Shown piece after piece: positions 1 through 11,941 of a DNA stretch of 64,000 nucleotides. A program made the position numbers and the translations under genes. The DNA lies in contig CAIIXF020000568.1 of the NCBI GenBank assembly GCA_903813345.2, positions 62,001 through 126,000 of the forward strand, given 5' to 3'. The stretch is from Owenia fusiformis. Its lineage: Eukaryota; Annelida; Polychaeta; Sabellida; Oweniidae. Position 1 is the first letter of the stretch, and the number at the start of each line of letters is the position of its first letter. The notes beneath the pieces were generated by a model. The model made no database searches and was not told where the DNA came from. It was given only the letters and a program-made list of their open reading frames with translations.

Positions 1-1473
1 GGGATTTTGGGTTTTTAACTTTAACTCATTTCAATACCCATCCCCTTTTCAGAAATTGTTAATATAGTGTAGAGGAGACTTTCGATATGTTTAAATTGAG
101 AAAAACAAGATCCTCTTTTTCGAAAATAAGCCTAACAGTTTTCAAAAAGTGCCAGGGTGGGGCCCTAATCCATAATTTTTCAGAGAGTTGGATTGATATT
201 TTACTATTATGGGTACTTCACTTGAAAGAAAACACATCGCTTTAATAAAAGCCATTGTATTTATGGCCAGAAAGTACTCATGGTGAAAGATATGACTGTC
301 TAAACTTGCCATACTGAGCGTGGTCTTTTAAAAAGTAGAGTTTAAAAGTAGGCTTTTCCCCCATAAGTGAATTCCAAAAAATAGTTTGTACAATGTGCTT
401 TTGTCAAACATGATATGGATGTGTTGGAGAAATTATATCATCGTGTTTTTACCTTACAGAGGTGTTTCGCAAAACGTTTTTAGCCCAAGAACGTATCTAA
501 AATTCGTCACGCTTTCCCCCTCTCTAATGTTTTCAAATGAATTTCAGATCCATGTTAATAACTGGTTCAAAATTAGAACTTATCAAAATACTAGAATGAA
601 TAAAGTATCTCAAATACCATACTGTACCTCAATATGTCAAGGACAATAAAACGTTCACACTTTGTGTTAACTGCGTTCCCGTTTGGAAGGTCCCAATGGT
701 CTTTCCCACGCCTGTGTCAAGAAATGACAAATTTCATTTAAAACCACGAATATATATACTCATCTTGAAATGATTTATGTATTTGCGGAAGCATGTTTCT
801 AAAATCACCATTTTTCACAAAACTTTTTTTACAAATTTTATTTTTAGAAACACCCTTTTTCGATGCGAACAGCCTACTCATATTGAAATTTCTTTTTAAT
901 ATGATCATTTAACCTTGACACAAGAACTAGTTGTCCCTTGTTGAGGTTTATTTATTTGATTTATTTTGAAAGTCATGATCGTCGGATCACTTCACAAATT
1001 GTTTCAGAGCAATTAAAACAGTAATAAAGCGTTTTAATAGGCATTTTCTATGTTTTAATCATGATGGTAATACCGAGAGGAAGTTATTTGATGTCTGAAT
1101 TCACCAGCAAGTGATGGCATGGGAGCCTTTAAAGTATAGATGATCAATGCTAGTCAAAAGCTAAGTGTCCTAAAGGTGCTGCTCGCGATCGAGATTAACT
1201 ACTTCAAATAATGTCGACTTGAGGGTCACACGTGAGGGTAACAAAATAGAATGCAATATTTTTTTGCTTCAAGTTTTCTTAGTCATACATATTTTTCCAA
1301 ATTGTTACAAGTTCATGACTTGATTTCATGATAATGCAAATATTTTTTAATGTTTGACTAAATCTTTGAAAGCGTATCCATATATAGATTTATGTTATTT
1401 GATACTCAGTACTTGTAGGACACTGGACGAAGTTAATTCCATGAGGAGTTCAGAGGGTAAATGTCGAGTGCAT
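1..1473. other. AT-rich intergenic DNA, no gene seen
   Basis: I see no convincing coding exon, RNA gene or clear repeat boundary here. Open frames are short (under 90 codons), lack codon structure and match no family I recognise. Confidence 0.5.
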
Positions 1474-1992
1474 GATACCTTTCAACACGATAGGCTCCTT
1501 TTGGCACCACTATTTTTTATTTACATCCATCAATAAAATAACAATATCCACTGGCGGATTTGGGGTCCCTGGACCCCCCCCCCCTTGGGTGGATCCAGAA
1601 AAAAATCGGAGCCTAAAACTTTTTAAAGGCCCTTTTAATGGGTCTTATTTGGCAAAAATGGGCCATATTTCTTAATTTAAGGCCAAATTTTCAGGAAAAT
1701 GGGCCTTAAATTTTGGTTTTAGGGGCCCAAAACTTTTTTAAGACTCTCAGAGTCTTAAAAAAGTGTTGGTTTCTGGATCCGTCCCTGATATCTCCAGTTC
1801 TATTCAGCATTTTCTACACCTTGACAGTTGACAAGTTGTTGCCATGTAATAATGCTTATTAAAATTGTACTTATAGTGATAAAAGTTCAAGTATTGGTCC
1901 CGAGGTATACAATCATTTCCAGTTTTTACCTAAAAACAGCTCTTGCTTATCCGTCACTAGGCCAACATTTTTCCACTATATTCACGTCGGGG
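1474..1992 (+). mobile_element. piggyBac-like MITE, degraded copy A
   Basis: This matches the complete copy at 27163-27487, in the same orientation. Shared stretches include the block around AGGCTCCTTTTGGCACCA, the block around CTCCAGTTCTATTCAG, and the end CTTATCCGTCAC...TTCACGTCGGG. Its left terminus is missing and its right terminal repeat is decayed. It is split by another small element at 1549-1787. It is non-coding. Confidence 0.75.
1549..1787. mobile_element. CA-ended MITE with 5-bp target duplication, inserted in copy A
   Basis: A 239-bp insert flanked by the direct repeat ATATC (1544-1548 and 1788-1792). Its ends are imperfect inverted repeats: CACTGGCGGATTTGG at the left, and CAGGGACGGATCCAG when the right end is read in reverse. 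The uninterrupted MITE copy at 27163-27487 reads straight through (ACAATATCTCCAG), giving an empty site. It contains a C-homopolymer and no coding capacity. The 5-bp duplication with CA(G) ends would fit hAT5-like elements (inference). Confidence 0.75.
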
Positions 1993-2546
1993 ATGTTATC
2001 TTTGATAAAATCAATTGAATAGCAAATCAATATTCTAAAATCGTTGCTTGGGATGAGAGTTAAACCGTGGTTTTGACGTTTGGATCTAAACAATTTCATT
2101 TACGGCCTAACTTAATTCAACGTTGTATTGTTCAATCTTTCAATGTTTAGTTCCACTTCCGAGACAGAGTCTTCCACCCACTTGACCATCCACCCACACA
2201 TAGACAGTTCTCCATCACATGGCTCAATAGTAAAGGATGACCCAAAATGAATGCAACCCATAACAAAATTGATAAAATCGTAAATAATGATAGTGATAAT
2301 AGGGCTAATGCATAATTCATTTAGGTTATCCCAATTTAGGTTTCAAATAAATCTAGCCAATCAACCTTGGTTTCATAGATCCATCAAAAGAGTCAAGAAT
2401 ATTTTATTATATTAAACCATTACATGCTCAGAAAAGTATACATCATGAATATATATCTTCGTTAAAACATATTCATTAACCCTTAGAATATCATTAAAAA
2501 ATAACCTGAGAGAAACATACAAATTAAAATATTAAAAGTAAAGCTA
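1993..2546. other. Intergenic DNA, nothing recognised
   Basis: AT-rich non-coding sequence with no supported gene, RNA or repeat end. Confidence 0.4.
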
Positions 2547-2769
2547 CTGTACTTCTACTTAATTTGCCAGCTGTTTTAATTTGGTGGATCCGCCTAATTG
2601 TTAAAGTCCGCTAAATTAAGTAGCCGCCAAATTCTCAAGTAATTTTAGTACCATGTAAATTAGTACCATTAGTACTTTGTATTGCAAGTCTGCCAAAATA
2701 AGTATCCACCAAGTGTTCAAAACAGCAAAAATGCTGCAATTAAGTTGTGCCAAATTAAGTGAAGTACAG
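2547..2769. mobile_element. Tc1/mariner-type MITE, TA target
   Basis: A 223-bp element bounded by inverted repeats: CTGTACTTCTACTTAATTTG at the left, and CTGTACTTCACTTAATTTGG when the right end is read in reverse. Each end abuts TA (2545-2546 and 2770-2771). TA duplication with short inverted ends is the Tc1/mariner MITE pattern. No coding capacity. Confidence 0.8.
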
Positions 2770-2771
2770 TA

Positions 2772-3639
2772 TTTTAAATCACACCTCTGACTGTGTCCAT
2801 CCCTCTATCTTAAATAATGACTGAGAAAAGGGAAGGAAAGTACCATTATTTGAAAATCTACCATAATTCTATTTGAAAATTCTACCATAAACGTGGTAGA
2901 TTGGCAGATAATTTTGTTTCAGGGCTCTCACGAGGCTTTTGGACTTTGGAACAGTACCAGAGTCTATTTAACTCCCAGTTACCCAGTCTTTTGACAAGCC
3001 ATGATTGTTGCAACAGAGTCACAGTAAAACCTATTTAAGTGGAACACCATTGGTATCTCAAAAAAATAGTGTCACGCTTTGGAGGTGTTCCATTTACTGA
3101 GGTTCATTTACATCAAATTTATGGGAAATATGACTTGGAAACATGTTCCACTTAAAAGGTGTTCCACTTTTTGGACTATACAAATCTATAAAATAAAATA
3201 TATGATATAAAATCAAACATGATTCATCATGACTGACCAATTATATCGAAAAAATTCTGCTACAAACTAATATTTCTTGCAGGTAAAAGCCCAGACTGTG
3301 TATGGTACTAGAAAGGAGTTGGCAATAGCAGATTTGATGTACAGTGAAACATGTATATCAGAACACCTCTCAATGTGAACACTTTTCTCTGTCCCAATTT
3401 TGTTATCTCTCATTGACTCACATACAACTTATTTCACATATAACCTATTTCACATATAACTTATCTATTTTCAGATATTGATTATCTGTTAGTCTGTTAG
3501 ACTAGAGACTTCATAAAATACTAAATATCTGTAATCAGTACTCATATACTTATGGTATTTGCCATATAAAAGAATTGCATGCTTACAATTATTGTACTGA
3601 AGGGGGGGGGCAGTTCCTAAGAAGATGCTGACTAAGCAC
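2772..3639. other. Intergenic DNA with decayed MITE ends
   Basis: Around 2922 the sequence CAGGGCTCTCACGAGGCTTTT resembles the left end of the MITE at 5855-6227, probably a worn single end. At about 3025-3170 there are GTGTTCCACTT-like blocks in both orientations, a further degraded repeat. No gene is seen. Confidence 0.4.
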
Positions 3640-3645
3640 TTTATT
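3640..3645 (-). promoter_or_regulatory. Candidate poly(A) signal of gene A
   Basis: TTTATT on the plus strand reads AATAAA on the minus strand, only about 20 bases past the gene A stop codon at 3662-3664. If used, the 3' UTR would be very short. Further signals downstream are possible. Confidence 0.45.
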
Positions 3646-3661
3646 CAAGGTTGCATATCCA

Positions 3662-6600
3662 TCATGAATGTCCACTTGTAGTGCTGACATCTTTTATCAA
3701 AGAATCTGCAGCTGCATCAACATTATGAACCTCAGTAAAATGCGTCATAAAACAATTTCGATCTTGGAATTCTTCACGACACTGAGGACACTTTAAAACC
3801 TCATGAACTTTTTGGTGGTTCCACAATTGTCCCACACTGTTCAAAACCTTTCCACACATTTTACATGGATGTCTTCGACTTATCTCAGGTCGGTAGTCAC
3901 TATTGGTTGATTTTGAGCTCTGTATTAGAATAGAGTTCGCTGATTTGCGTTTTTTATCTTGTCTTGAAATGATAAGATTTTCAAATGATCGACGATTTGA
4001 TTTGATCGGAAACTGCCCTGAGTCTACTCGTGTCCTGCGTTCTTCTTTAACCCAATTGTGTGAGAGATCCCTAGATTGATCAACTAAAAATGACCTATCA
4101 AGATTAAAAAGATCAGGTTTGGTTTGTTTTTGTGTATCCGTAGTAGAGTCCTTAAGGTGGCTCTTGTCCTTCACTTCTACAGTCTTGGTATTATTTAAAA
4201 TGCTATCCATTTTCTCCATAGACATGTAGTCACAATTATCAGAATCACTCGTCCATGCCTTTCTATCCAGGCTTTTACCCCCATTCAACATTATAAGCTT
4301 TTGTTTGACTGGAGCATCAATAACACTTCTGTTTTGGGGTTTGTCATTCATGTCCATAGATTCATCGGATTCTATCGTCTTCTGGTTAGATAGTTTTCTT
4401 GCACGTGATGATTTACGTCCACTTATCCTGCGCTTACGTTGAATGTTAATATAATTATCATTTGACACTATAGTTGTTTTTGGCATGGGGTATGTCATGT
4501 CACATTTTGAGTCCCCTATTCGGGGGATGGGATGAGTCATATTTTGAGTTTTTGTGGGATTATGTTTTGACGGAGATCTTTCTGAGCTTTCAAACCTAAC
4601 TCCTCTGTTTTGAGATCTGAGGCTTTTTCCACGTGATATACAGGATTTTTTCTCTGAAACTTCAATTTGACGATAATTTTGATCAGCTTTGGAAAAACTA
4701 TTTTGAAGATTTGTGCGACACGAGCTACCACGTCTCACATGATGGCGTTGTCTGGATTTGAAACTATCATTAGGGGATCGTTTATATTTATATATCTTTA
4801 TCCCTTCTAATTTTGAAACACTCACAGATTCAGAAAGAGATTGCGCCAGTCTCTGCGAACTGGAGGAGTACTCCTGGGCCACATCAGTTTCTCCCGGGGT
4901 CACACCAATAGGCTTTGCAACACCGGTAATCCTCACACCATTCTTTGTATCTATAGTTTCCTCTGGCTTAGTTTGAGCTTTAGAGAATCTCCTTTGCTTA
5001 GATTTTGCAATTTTTGATGGTTTTGATTTTGGGCTTATGTTTGGCTGGTCTGTATTGAGCGTGCCTGAATAAACACTAACATTATGCTGTGATATATTCT
5101 GTGATTCAAGACCATTCACAGTAGATAATGTTCCCATAGATGAACTCTCCAAAACTTTTGAGTTATGCCCTGGTATTTCAGGCACAGCTGAACTGTTTGT
5201 AGCTCCAGGTGTACCAGTTGATAACTTTACTCTGTTCATGATGTCCAATGTGGAGGCTTGTTTAGCCATGATGCCCCCAAGGACACAACTCTCAGGAAAA
5301 CCTAAAATCAGATGCAAAATGTATTGTTTAATTCTAAGACTATATCAGGCATTATAGTTGGGTAGCTATAGTAGGGTGCATTATGTAGCACAGAATTGGC
5401 TGAAGTATGGTTACATTTAGAAGATCTATAGATATATGGACCTAGGTCTAAAAGAATGGGCCTAAAGCTTTATATTTTCAAAAAATCTTCACTTTCTCCA
5501 AAATAGGGGATGCATATTCATTTTTCTATTATGCTTCTCTGATATGATTTAATTGTTCTCACTGTACATTGCACATAAAAGTCAAGATTTATGTTAAAAA
5601 TTTACTTATTTCAGTAAAAAAATATACTAACCTGGATCATCCATGGCACTTGTACTATCTTGGCTTGCTTGACTGGTTTCTATATCTTGCATTTGTTGAG
5701 TTTTAGGTTCACGTCTCTGAGACTTTGGTGAAAGATGCTCAATGGATTCCTCATTTTGACGCTTGTTACGAGTCCATGTATTGTCATCTATAAATAATAA
5801 CAATTTGGTCAAAATTTAGGCAATTATATTTTACAACATGTAATGTACATGTATCAGGGTTCTCACTCGGCTTTTAGACTATGGAGTCTAATGTCTTAAA
5901 ACACTCTTGCTCCAGAGTCTAATAGCTTTTCCGGAGTCTAAAGTGTTTTTCTGGAGTCTAATTTTACATTTTTGTCACATTATTTGCGGTAAAACTCTTG
6001 AGAAAATACATAAAACTGGATACAAACAAGGAATAGGAAGTCAGAAACCTTTTAGAAATAAACATTGGGATTAAAATAGCAAGATGATCTTAAGAAGTAT
6101 GTTGAAAAGTATACCAATAGGATATCTCTGATCTCACATGGGGGAGAAGTAGTTGCGATACCGCAAAAACAGTAGTCACAATACCGCTAAAAATTTGGGG
6201 TCTAAAAATTTACTGGTGAGAACCCTGTGTATAGTAATAACCAAGCAACAGATGTATTTTTTGTATAACAGTGCAGTGATCACTGTCAGCTGATATAGCT
6301 TTTATGGTTTCTTTATTTTAGTGTGCAGTTATGATTTTGGGCAAGTCCAAATCGCAGGATGGTATCGAAAGATGTGTCATGTCATTTTTTATAAAAACAC
6401 TAAGAATACTTCATGATTTATTTTATAACTCACATGTTTCATTATATCAACGAAAATGACTTACTCCATGCAATGGATATATCATGTGTGGGTAACCTTC
6501 ACTTCTGTTTGAAGTCCCATAACGCTAGGAGGAAAAGCAATTGGAATGGCGTCGGAGCATCATACTCCAAAATGTACCAAATCTTCAAAATAGTTTTTCA

Positions 6601-7689
6601 AAAGCTGATGAAAATTATCGTCAGATTGAAGTTTCATAGAAAAAATTAAAAAGACCCCATATATCCAGATCTCATTAATACATTCAGGGTTACGCTGAAA
6701 ATATAAGTAAATATTATTGTGTCACTATATCATGCCATTAACAAGGTTAAAAAGAAATGGTATGGCGCCGTTTTCAATAGCTTTTACACCTAGCGTTATC
6801 CGACTTCAAACAGAAGTGAAGGTTATGCGCAAATGATACATCCATTGCATGGAGTAAGCAATAACGCAGATGCGAGTAGGTAGTTACCAGATTCACCACC
6901 AGGTGGCTCGTTCGTTTCATATAACCCTTATGTATCTAATAGTTATGCAAATTAAAATATGTCCAGTAAAAGAAAATGTTATCTGTCCAATACAAGAAAA
7001 GATAATTCACTTTTTGTGATTTTGTAACATGGGGTCTATGGGGAGTCAACCCGAACGAGAAGTCACATTTTCACAAAATTTAAATTTTTAAAGTTGATAG
7101 ACTTTTCGAAACCATATTTCTAGATGTAATTTTACATGCAGATTTCAAATATGACATCACTTTGACTGAATTTTGAATATTTAATGACGTAAATCAAGAT
7201 TATTTCTACTCGCATCAAGTCTATTACATGGAGTGAGTAATTTTCATTGAGTAAAAAAATTAATTTTGAATTTGAAGTAATCTTAGTGTTTTTATGAAAA
7301 ATAATGAAAAGTGAGATACACTGAGACCTACCTCCACTATTGCACTGTACTTCCACTGTGACATCACCACTGGAGGCATTCAATGGGAAATTAATTTTCT
7401 TCCTCTGTGATTTACGTCGAGTTGATTGTCTCAATACATCCCTTGCAGCTTCAATCGATCGCCTCAGACGGGATGATGTCTTCATTTCTCGTGAACCATC
7501 AAGAAACTGTTTTGGTTTTAATATTGTCCGATGCATCTTTACTACAATGTTGTTCTCTTGTTTTCCATGTGATATACATATTATTCCATCAATTTCAATT
7601 GTTCGGTCACTTTTAAGTCGCTCCAGACATAGTTTCAGTACACTGTCTTGAATATCTTTAATGAGTGGAATGTTCTCAGTTGATCCCAT
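3662..7689 (-). CDS. Gene A: two-finger C2H2 zinc-finger protein, 3 exons
   Basis: Coding exons on the minus strand: 7689-7332, 5787-5632 and 5301-3662. They total 2154 nt, giving 717 aa plus stop. Donors are GAG|GTAGGT and CAG|GTTAGT, acceptors are TTATAG| and TTTTAG|, and both introns are phase 1, so the frame closes exactly. The start ATGGGATCAACT opens exon 1; an acceptor-like TTTCAAG lies a few bases upstream, so a 5' UTR exon is likely. Residues about 10-55 hold the block around EIDGIICIS, shared with gene B. The middle is long, polar, Lys/Ser-rich and predicted disordered, with several basic clusters. Two C2H2 fingers close the protein (about 651-671, CKMC...HQKVH; about 676-697, CPQC...HFTEVH). 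Probable role: nuclear DNA- or RNA-binding regulator (inference from the fingers). Intron 1 is filled with a MITE and a foldback element. I cannot name an orthologue. Confidence 0.85.
5855..6227. mobile_element. CAG...CTG MITE with TGTAT duplication, in gene A intron 1
   Basis: A 373-bp element with inverted ends CAGGGTTCTCAC...GTGAGAACCCTG, flanked by the direct 5-bp repeat TGTAT (5850-5854 and 6228-6232). Inside are several short repeats of the type GGAGTCTAA. Non-coding. CAG ends plus a 5-bp duplication suggest a hAT5-like non-autonomous element (inference). Confidence 0.85.
6373..7318. mobile_element. Foldback element carrying a gene A fragment, in gene A intron 1
   Basis: Outer arms at about 6373-6485 and 7203-7318 are inverted copies; both contain TAAAAACACTAAGA(A/T)TACTTCA, seen in reverse at the right. 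An inner inverted pair lies at about 6453-6530 and 6787-6865, sharing CTTCACTTCTGTTTGAAGTC and TCCATTGCATGGAGTAAG-like blocks. Between the inner arms is a piece of the zinc-finger gene (6575-6650). The right outer arm stops about a dozen bases from the exon 1 donor. I cannot define exact termini or a target duplication. Confidence 0.65.
6575..6650 (+). pseudogene. Inverted fragment of gene A exon 3
   Basis: Read on the plus strand, this stretch matches gene A exon 3 (minus strand, about 4650-4715) at nucleotide level over about 70 bases: both have CAAATCTTCAAAATAG, AAAATTATCGTCA(A/G)ATTGAAG and GTTTCA(G/T)AGAAAAAAT. The encoded peptide NLQNSFSKAD-NYRQIEVS is recognisable and then meets a stop. 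It lies opposite to its parent gene, inside a foldback element in that gene's first intron. It is a captured or copied gene fragment, not an exon. Confidence 0.8.
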
Positions 7690-8139
7690 GATTCAGCAGA
7701 ACTTGAAACAAAGAACATTTATGTACATATGAATATAGTGTTAAGGTATAGTTTCACTGGGTTTAATACTGACTAACAGGGTACCTGGGTGGCAAAGTGT
7801 AGCTGGACCTTTATCTTCATATGCAGACCATTTAGGAACAATAAAATCAAATATGCAGTGATGACCTTGACCACTAAATTTGACCTCAAACTACCGTTCA
7901 AATTTGTGAATCTTATAAATTTGGAAAGGCAACCATTAACTAGAAAACAGCAACTCCACGGAGTAGCAAATCCCAACTAACACTATAAATCTATTAAAAT
8001 ACATGCATTCAGAATATCAACTGATTTAAGCATTTTGGTGACCATTTAAGAGTTTCAAAGGCACACAAATAATAAAAAAAACTATATTTTAGATCTTTAA
8101 TAAAGTATCATGTCACCATACTTAAAAGAAATCTCTACG
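7690..8139. other. Upstream region of gene A, no coding seen
   Basis: This should hold the promoter and 5' UTR of gene A. I see an acceptor-like TTTGTTTCAAG just before the start codon (minus strand) but no clear TATA or CpG-rich core. Confidence 0.35.
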
Positions 8140-8650
8140 CAACAGCGAATTCCTGCTAGGCAGCCGTTTTGAGGCACAAAATAGAAAGACAATACCATAA
8201 TTGTGATTTACCCCGGTCCCCATATTTCCTTCAATTTGAGTAAAATATAGCCATACTTTACAGAGATCAGAAAATTATTGTGAAATCCCACATAAGGTGG
8301 CCATTTTGAATTTTGTGAGGCTCGAATCAGAAAAATGATACTATATTTGCATTCTACTCTAAATTACCTTTCATTTGAGTATAATAAAGCTATTCTTCAG
8401 AAAGATCTCAAAATTGATGCAAATTCCTGTTGGCAGCCATTTTGAATTTTTTGAGGCATAAATCTCTAAATTTCCTTCAATTTGAGTATAATATAGCCAT
8501 ACTTTTATTAGTATAAAAATTTTACTTTTTTAAATTATAGCCAAACAAAATTATTGCAAAATCCCACATACTAAGGCGGCCATTTTGAATTTTACGATGC
8601 CCAAATTACAAAAACGATACAACATTTGCAATCGACTCTAAATTGGCTTT
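8140..8650. repeat. Degenerate tandem repeat with GGCGGCCATTTTGAATTTT motif
   Basis: About four diverged units of roughly 120-170 bp. Each contains a version of GGCxGCCATTTTGAATTTT followed by GAGGC-, TTTGCAxTCxACTCTAAATT and CATTTGAGTATAATA blocks. The same GGCCATTTTGAAT motif recurs in unrelated arrays at 22680-23720 and 27950-28130. Non-coding. Confidence 0.7.
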
Positions 8651-8967
8651 CATTTAAGAAATATAGACCGAAGGGGTAATATTGTCGAATACACTCCGCA
8701 AACCAAAGATTGACAGTCATTCAAACAATAAGCCTGTATGGATTAGGAATATACATTTATCATGATTATTCAATTAAATAGTTCATTATGTTTCTAATAA
8801 AAAGTATATGAAGAACAGTTTTAAATGTCAGAGTCCACTTGCATTTTTCTCATCGGGTTGCCCAAATAATTTGCGATTGCTCATGGTCAAATTATATATT
8901 GAAGTAAATAATATTCATCATACTGTACTAGTTTGCATTTTAACTGCAATTCAAAGCTTAATTACAG

Positions 8968-9155
8968 GCCCGTATAGTCAAGGAGTGGGGGGGGGGGGGG
9001 GGCGGAAGGAGTGACCGCTCCCCCTCCCAGAAATTCTTTAAAAATCATGCAGTTTTTTATCATTCTGAACACTTTTCGTATGATTTTTTTGCCAAAACTG
9101 TCAAAAAGCTCTCCCTTAGTAAAATCGCTCCCCCAGGTAAATCCTGACTACGGGC
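8968..9155. mobile_element. Small MITE-like insert with poly-G tract
   Basis: Inverted ends GCCCGTATAGTCAAGG and, read in reverse from the right, GCCCGTAGTCAGGAT bracket about 188 bp containing a long G run and its C-rich partner. No certain target duplication, so the borders are approximate. Confidence 0.5.
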
Positions 9156-11941
9156 TAAGTGAATTGCAGGAGTTTCTCTCTTGTAGGTCTACGTCCAAAA
9201 ATATCCTGATAGTTCTCTAAAAAGATCGATATTTATAAGAACGCCCATGGGCTTTTCAAGAGATAAATCTCTTCAAATAGACAATCGTGGGTAAAACAAG
9301 CAACTCTGGTACATTGTCTCAAAGCATACATGAACGGCTTTAACATTGTTCAATGAAATTAGTCATCACTCATGTAACCATTGTCAAATTCTTTGGCAGA
9401 CATAAAAGTAACATTGTCATGTGGTATAATAGTTGGCTGAACGCAAGTGATAATAACGCACCGTTGGCCCAGATTTGAGAGTTGAATACTTTTTCTTCAA
9501 GGTTAAGCCGTATCCCCCTTTTCACCCCATGAGAAAATATTACACGAACTTAAGATTACCATGAGATGTTGAGATTTTGACAGTCGAGAACTAAACATGG
9601 GGTTTTGTACAATCGACGTAATTTGAAAATGTACAGGAAACATTGGACTCTTCACATTAATATTTCTCTATTTATTTGATTCCCCAGAACAATATAAAGA
9701 AGGGGGAATATAGACATGAGTATAATTAATTCAATTCCATGACATTTATCATAAATATTATTACTACTCAACATAATTTGACAATAGAATTAACCCGTTT
9801 CCGTCACCATTCACATTGACTCCTTATGTGTTTAGATTTTCCCGCAAAAATCTGCCCTACTCTGACGTCGGAGATTTCAGATTTGCTAATTATAATATTC
9901 ATGAGCTGACTTTGGGGAAAGGTGAATACTTTAGAAAAATCTTAAAATTAACACAAATACCCAGCCCCCCATACACAGCCCATCGGGGCCAGGCTGAAAA
10001 ACTTGGATTTTATAGATACATGTACATGGATAGATGTTGTGAATATACTGCCATAATTCAAACAATAATATAAATTTGTTTGGTTTAAAATGAACTAACG
10101 ATTTGGGCAAAATATTCCCGCCATTTAAAAAGAGGCTGACATCTTGAAAAAAATTTCTTTTGCGTAAAACTATTCACCAATATAAGCTTTTGAACCAGGA
10201 CTGAGGAGACATAGGGGAGTTTTCTGTATTAATGTTGAACAAAAATAACTTAAAATGGGAATTCTATCGACAGAGGTTTTAAAACGGGCCAGTTGTTGAC
10301 AGACAGACGGGCAGTAACAAATGTCCGCAAACCGTTGAATGAATTTCTTTGAAGCATGACTGCAGATAACCAAACCCGTCTGGCCTCACCTTCTTCTAAG
10401 GCCACTGTATCGTGGCCTTCCGGTAAAGATATATTCCTGCATGAACAAATGGTCATGTCGTAATAATAAAATTTGAAATCATATGTCCGCCATTTTTCCA
10501 CATCACAATTTGAATTGCCAGTTTTGGTCTTATTACCTCACCAAAAATTCCAAAACACATATAAAGTGATCAGTGTATTAGTTCACATCTTCTGGATCGC
10601 TAACTTAGAATTTACAGCCAGTTACTAATGTAAGACGTTAACGACATTTCGTCCAGTTTTCGAACATCGCCATTTTTCTTGGAGCCATTTTGTTTTAATT
10701 TTAGACGAAATCCTCATGAAATCATGTCATATCTCATCAAGGAGCCGAGCTGGATCCGTTTTAATTAATGATTTATTTATCTGGCGATTTTTAAAATATT
10801 CAATTAATTTATGACACGGCGGCCAGCTTTTTTCAAATAGAGTTCACAGTATTCCCGATGAAATCCCCTCTAGCCAAGTATTGGCTAGAGACTCGAGTAA
10901 GTCTGGCCCAGTTATCTAATCCAGATGTGTACGACATTTCAGAATCGGTGAGTAGATAACTGGGCCAGACGAGTTTGGTAAGACTGCAGACTCATGATGA
11001 GACTCATGCTGTGACTGGCAAAATGGACAATTTGAGATTTCAACACTTGAAATGTGGTAGTTGCTACCTTATATTACTTTCACTATTGTGTTTGGCTGAA
11101 TATGACTAGGTAACCTAAGGCACTGGGGCAAAGAACAACATGAATTTTTGCTCCAAAGTAAACTTTACCCCCCCCCCCCCCCATCCATTGTTTTACCTTA
11201 GATCCAGAGATGAAAGAGTATTTCCAACAATGAAAAGATAAGACAACATCTGAACATAATTTCCGTGAGTATGACAAGTTCCAAACTTATGCATTAATCC
11301 TTATTACCTGAATACTGTAGAAAACTTCCAAAAGCTTTTTAAAATTCGCAAATCTCGTGCACTTGCAAATCTCGCGAGAGTTGTTGGCGGGTGTTTCGCG
11401 GACATTTTGCGGAGATATTCTAGCAGAATTTCCAGGTATTTGTCCTATTTTCTAACGATATAAGGCTTCATGTTTAATACTTTATTGTAATTTATATAGC
11501 GCATTTATCAGGCTTAAACACAAACGATTAATATTGACGTCATATGATCTGAAATCGAAAATAGATCTAATTCATGTTTATTTTGTCTGAAAAATTCCGG
11601 ATTTTTCAAAAGTTTTCACTGTTTTTTTGAGGAAATTAAAAAATTATCATTCAAGGCCTTCAACGACAACTTTAAAAACTTGTCTAGATAGACAGATATA
11701 CTTATCTAATTTGTTGATTGGTCTGTTACTGTATTGAGTTTTCCAAATCAATACTCCTATTCGCGATAAGGGTTCAGGTGGTAATTTTCATAAATATCTC
11801 CCATGATGCATTGCTTTGGAAGGGACAAATTTTCATTGGCCCACCGAACGAGTCGATTACTCTGAACGTTTCTCAGCTTCTGATCTTCCATCAGCCCCCA
11901 AGCATAATTATAATATGATCCAATCTATTCAATAATTATTA
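9156..11941. other. Long intergenic stretch without a supported gene
   Basis: I see no exon with splice context and no RNA gene. Two local features stand out: a perfect 17-bp inverted repeat TCTGGCCCAGTTATCTA (10902-10918 and 10953-10969), and a locally CpG-rich patch near 11340-11420. A C-homopolymer lies near 11170. The short open frames show no domain. Confidence 0.45.
10902..10969. repeat. Short perfect hairpin, 17-bp arms
   Basis: Arms TCTGGCCCAGTTATCTA and its exact complement are separated by 34 bases. This could be the ends of a tiny MITE or a structured element. No T-run follows, so there is no case for a Pol III terminator. Confidence 0.6.

Noticed and set aside
4537-4731. Frame antiparallel-shifted within gene A exon 3 with a look-alike at 6540-6649
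   Set aside because: The similarity is real at DNA level but the peptide is the wrong frame of exon 3. The true coding frame there is the zinc-finger gene.
9816-10073. 85-codon frame near 9.8-10.1 kb as a gene
   Set aside because: It has no domain, splice context or codon pattern, and the sequence around it is AT-rich and featureless.
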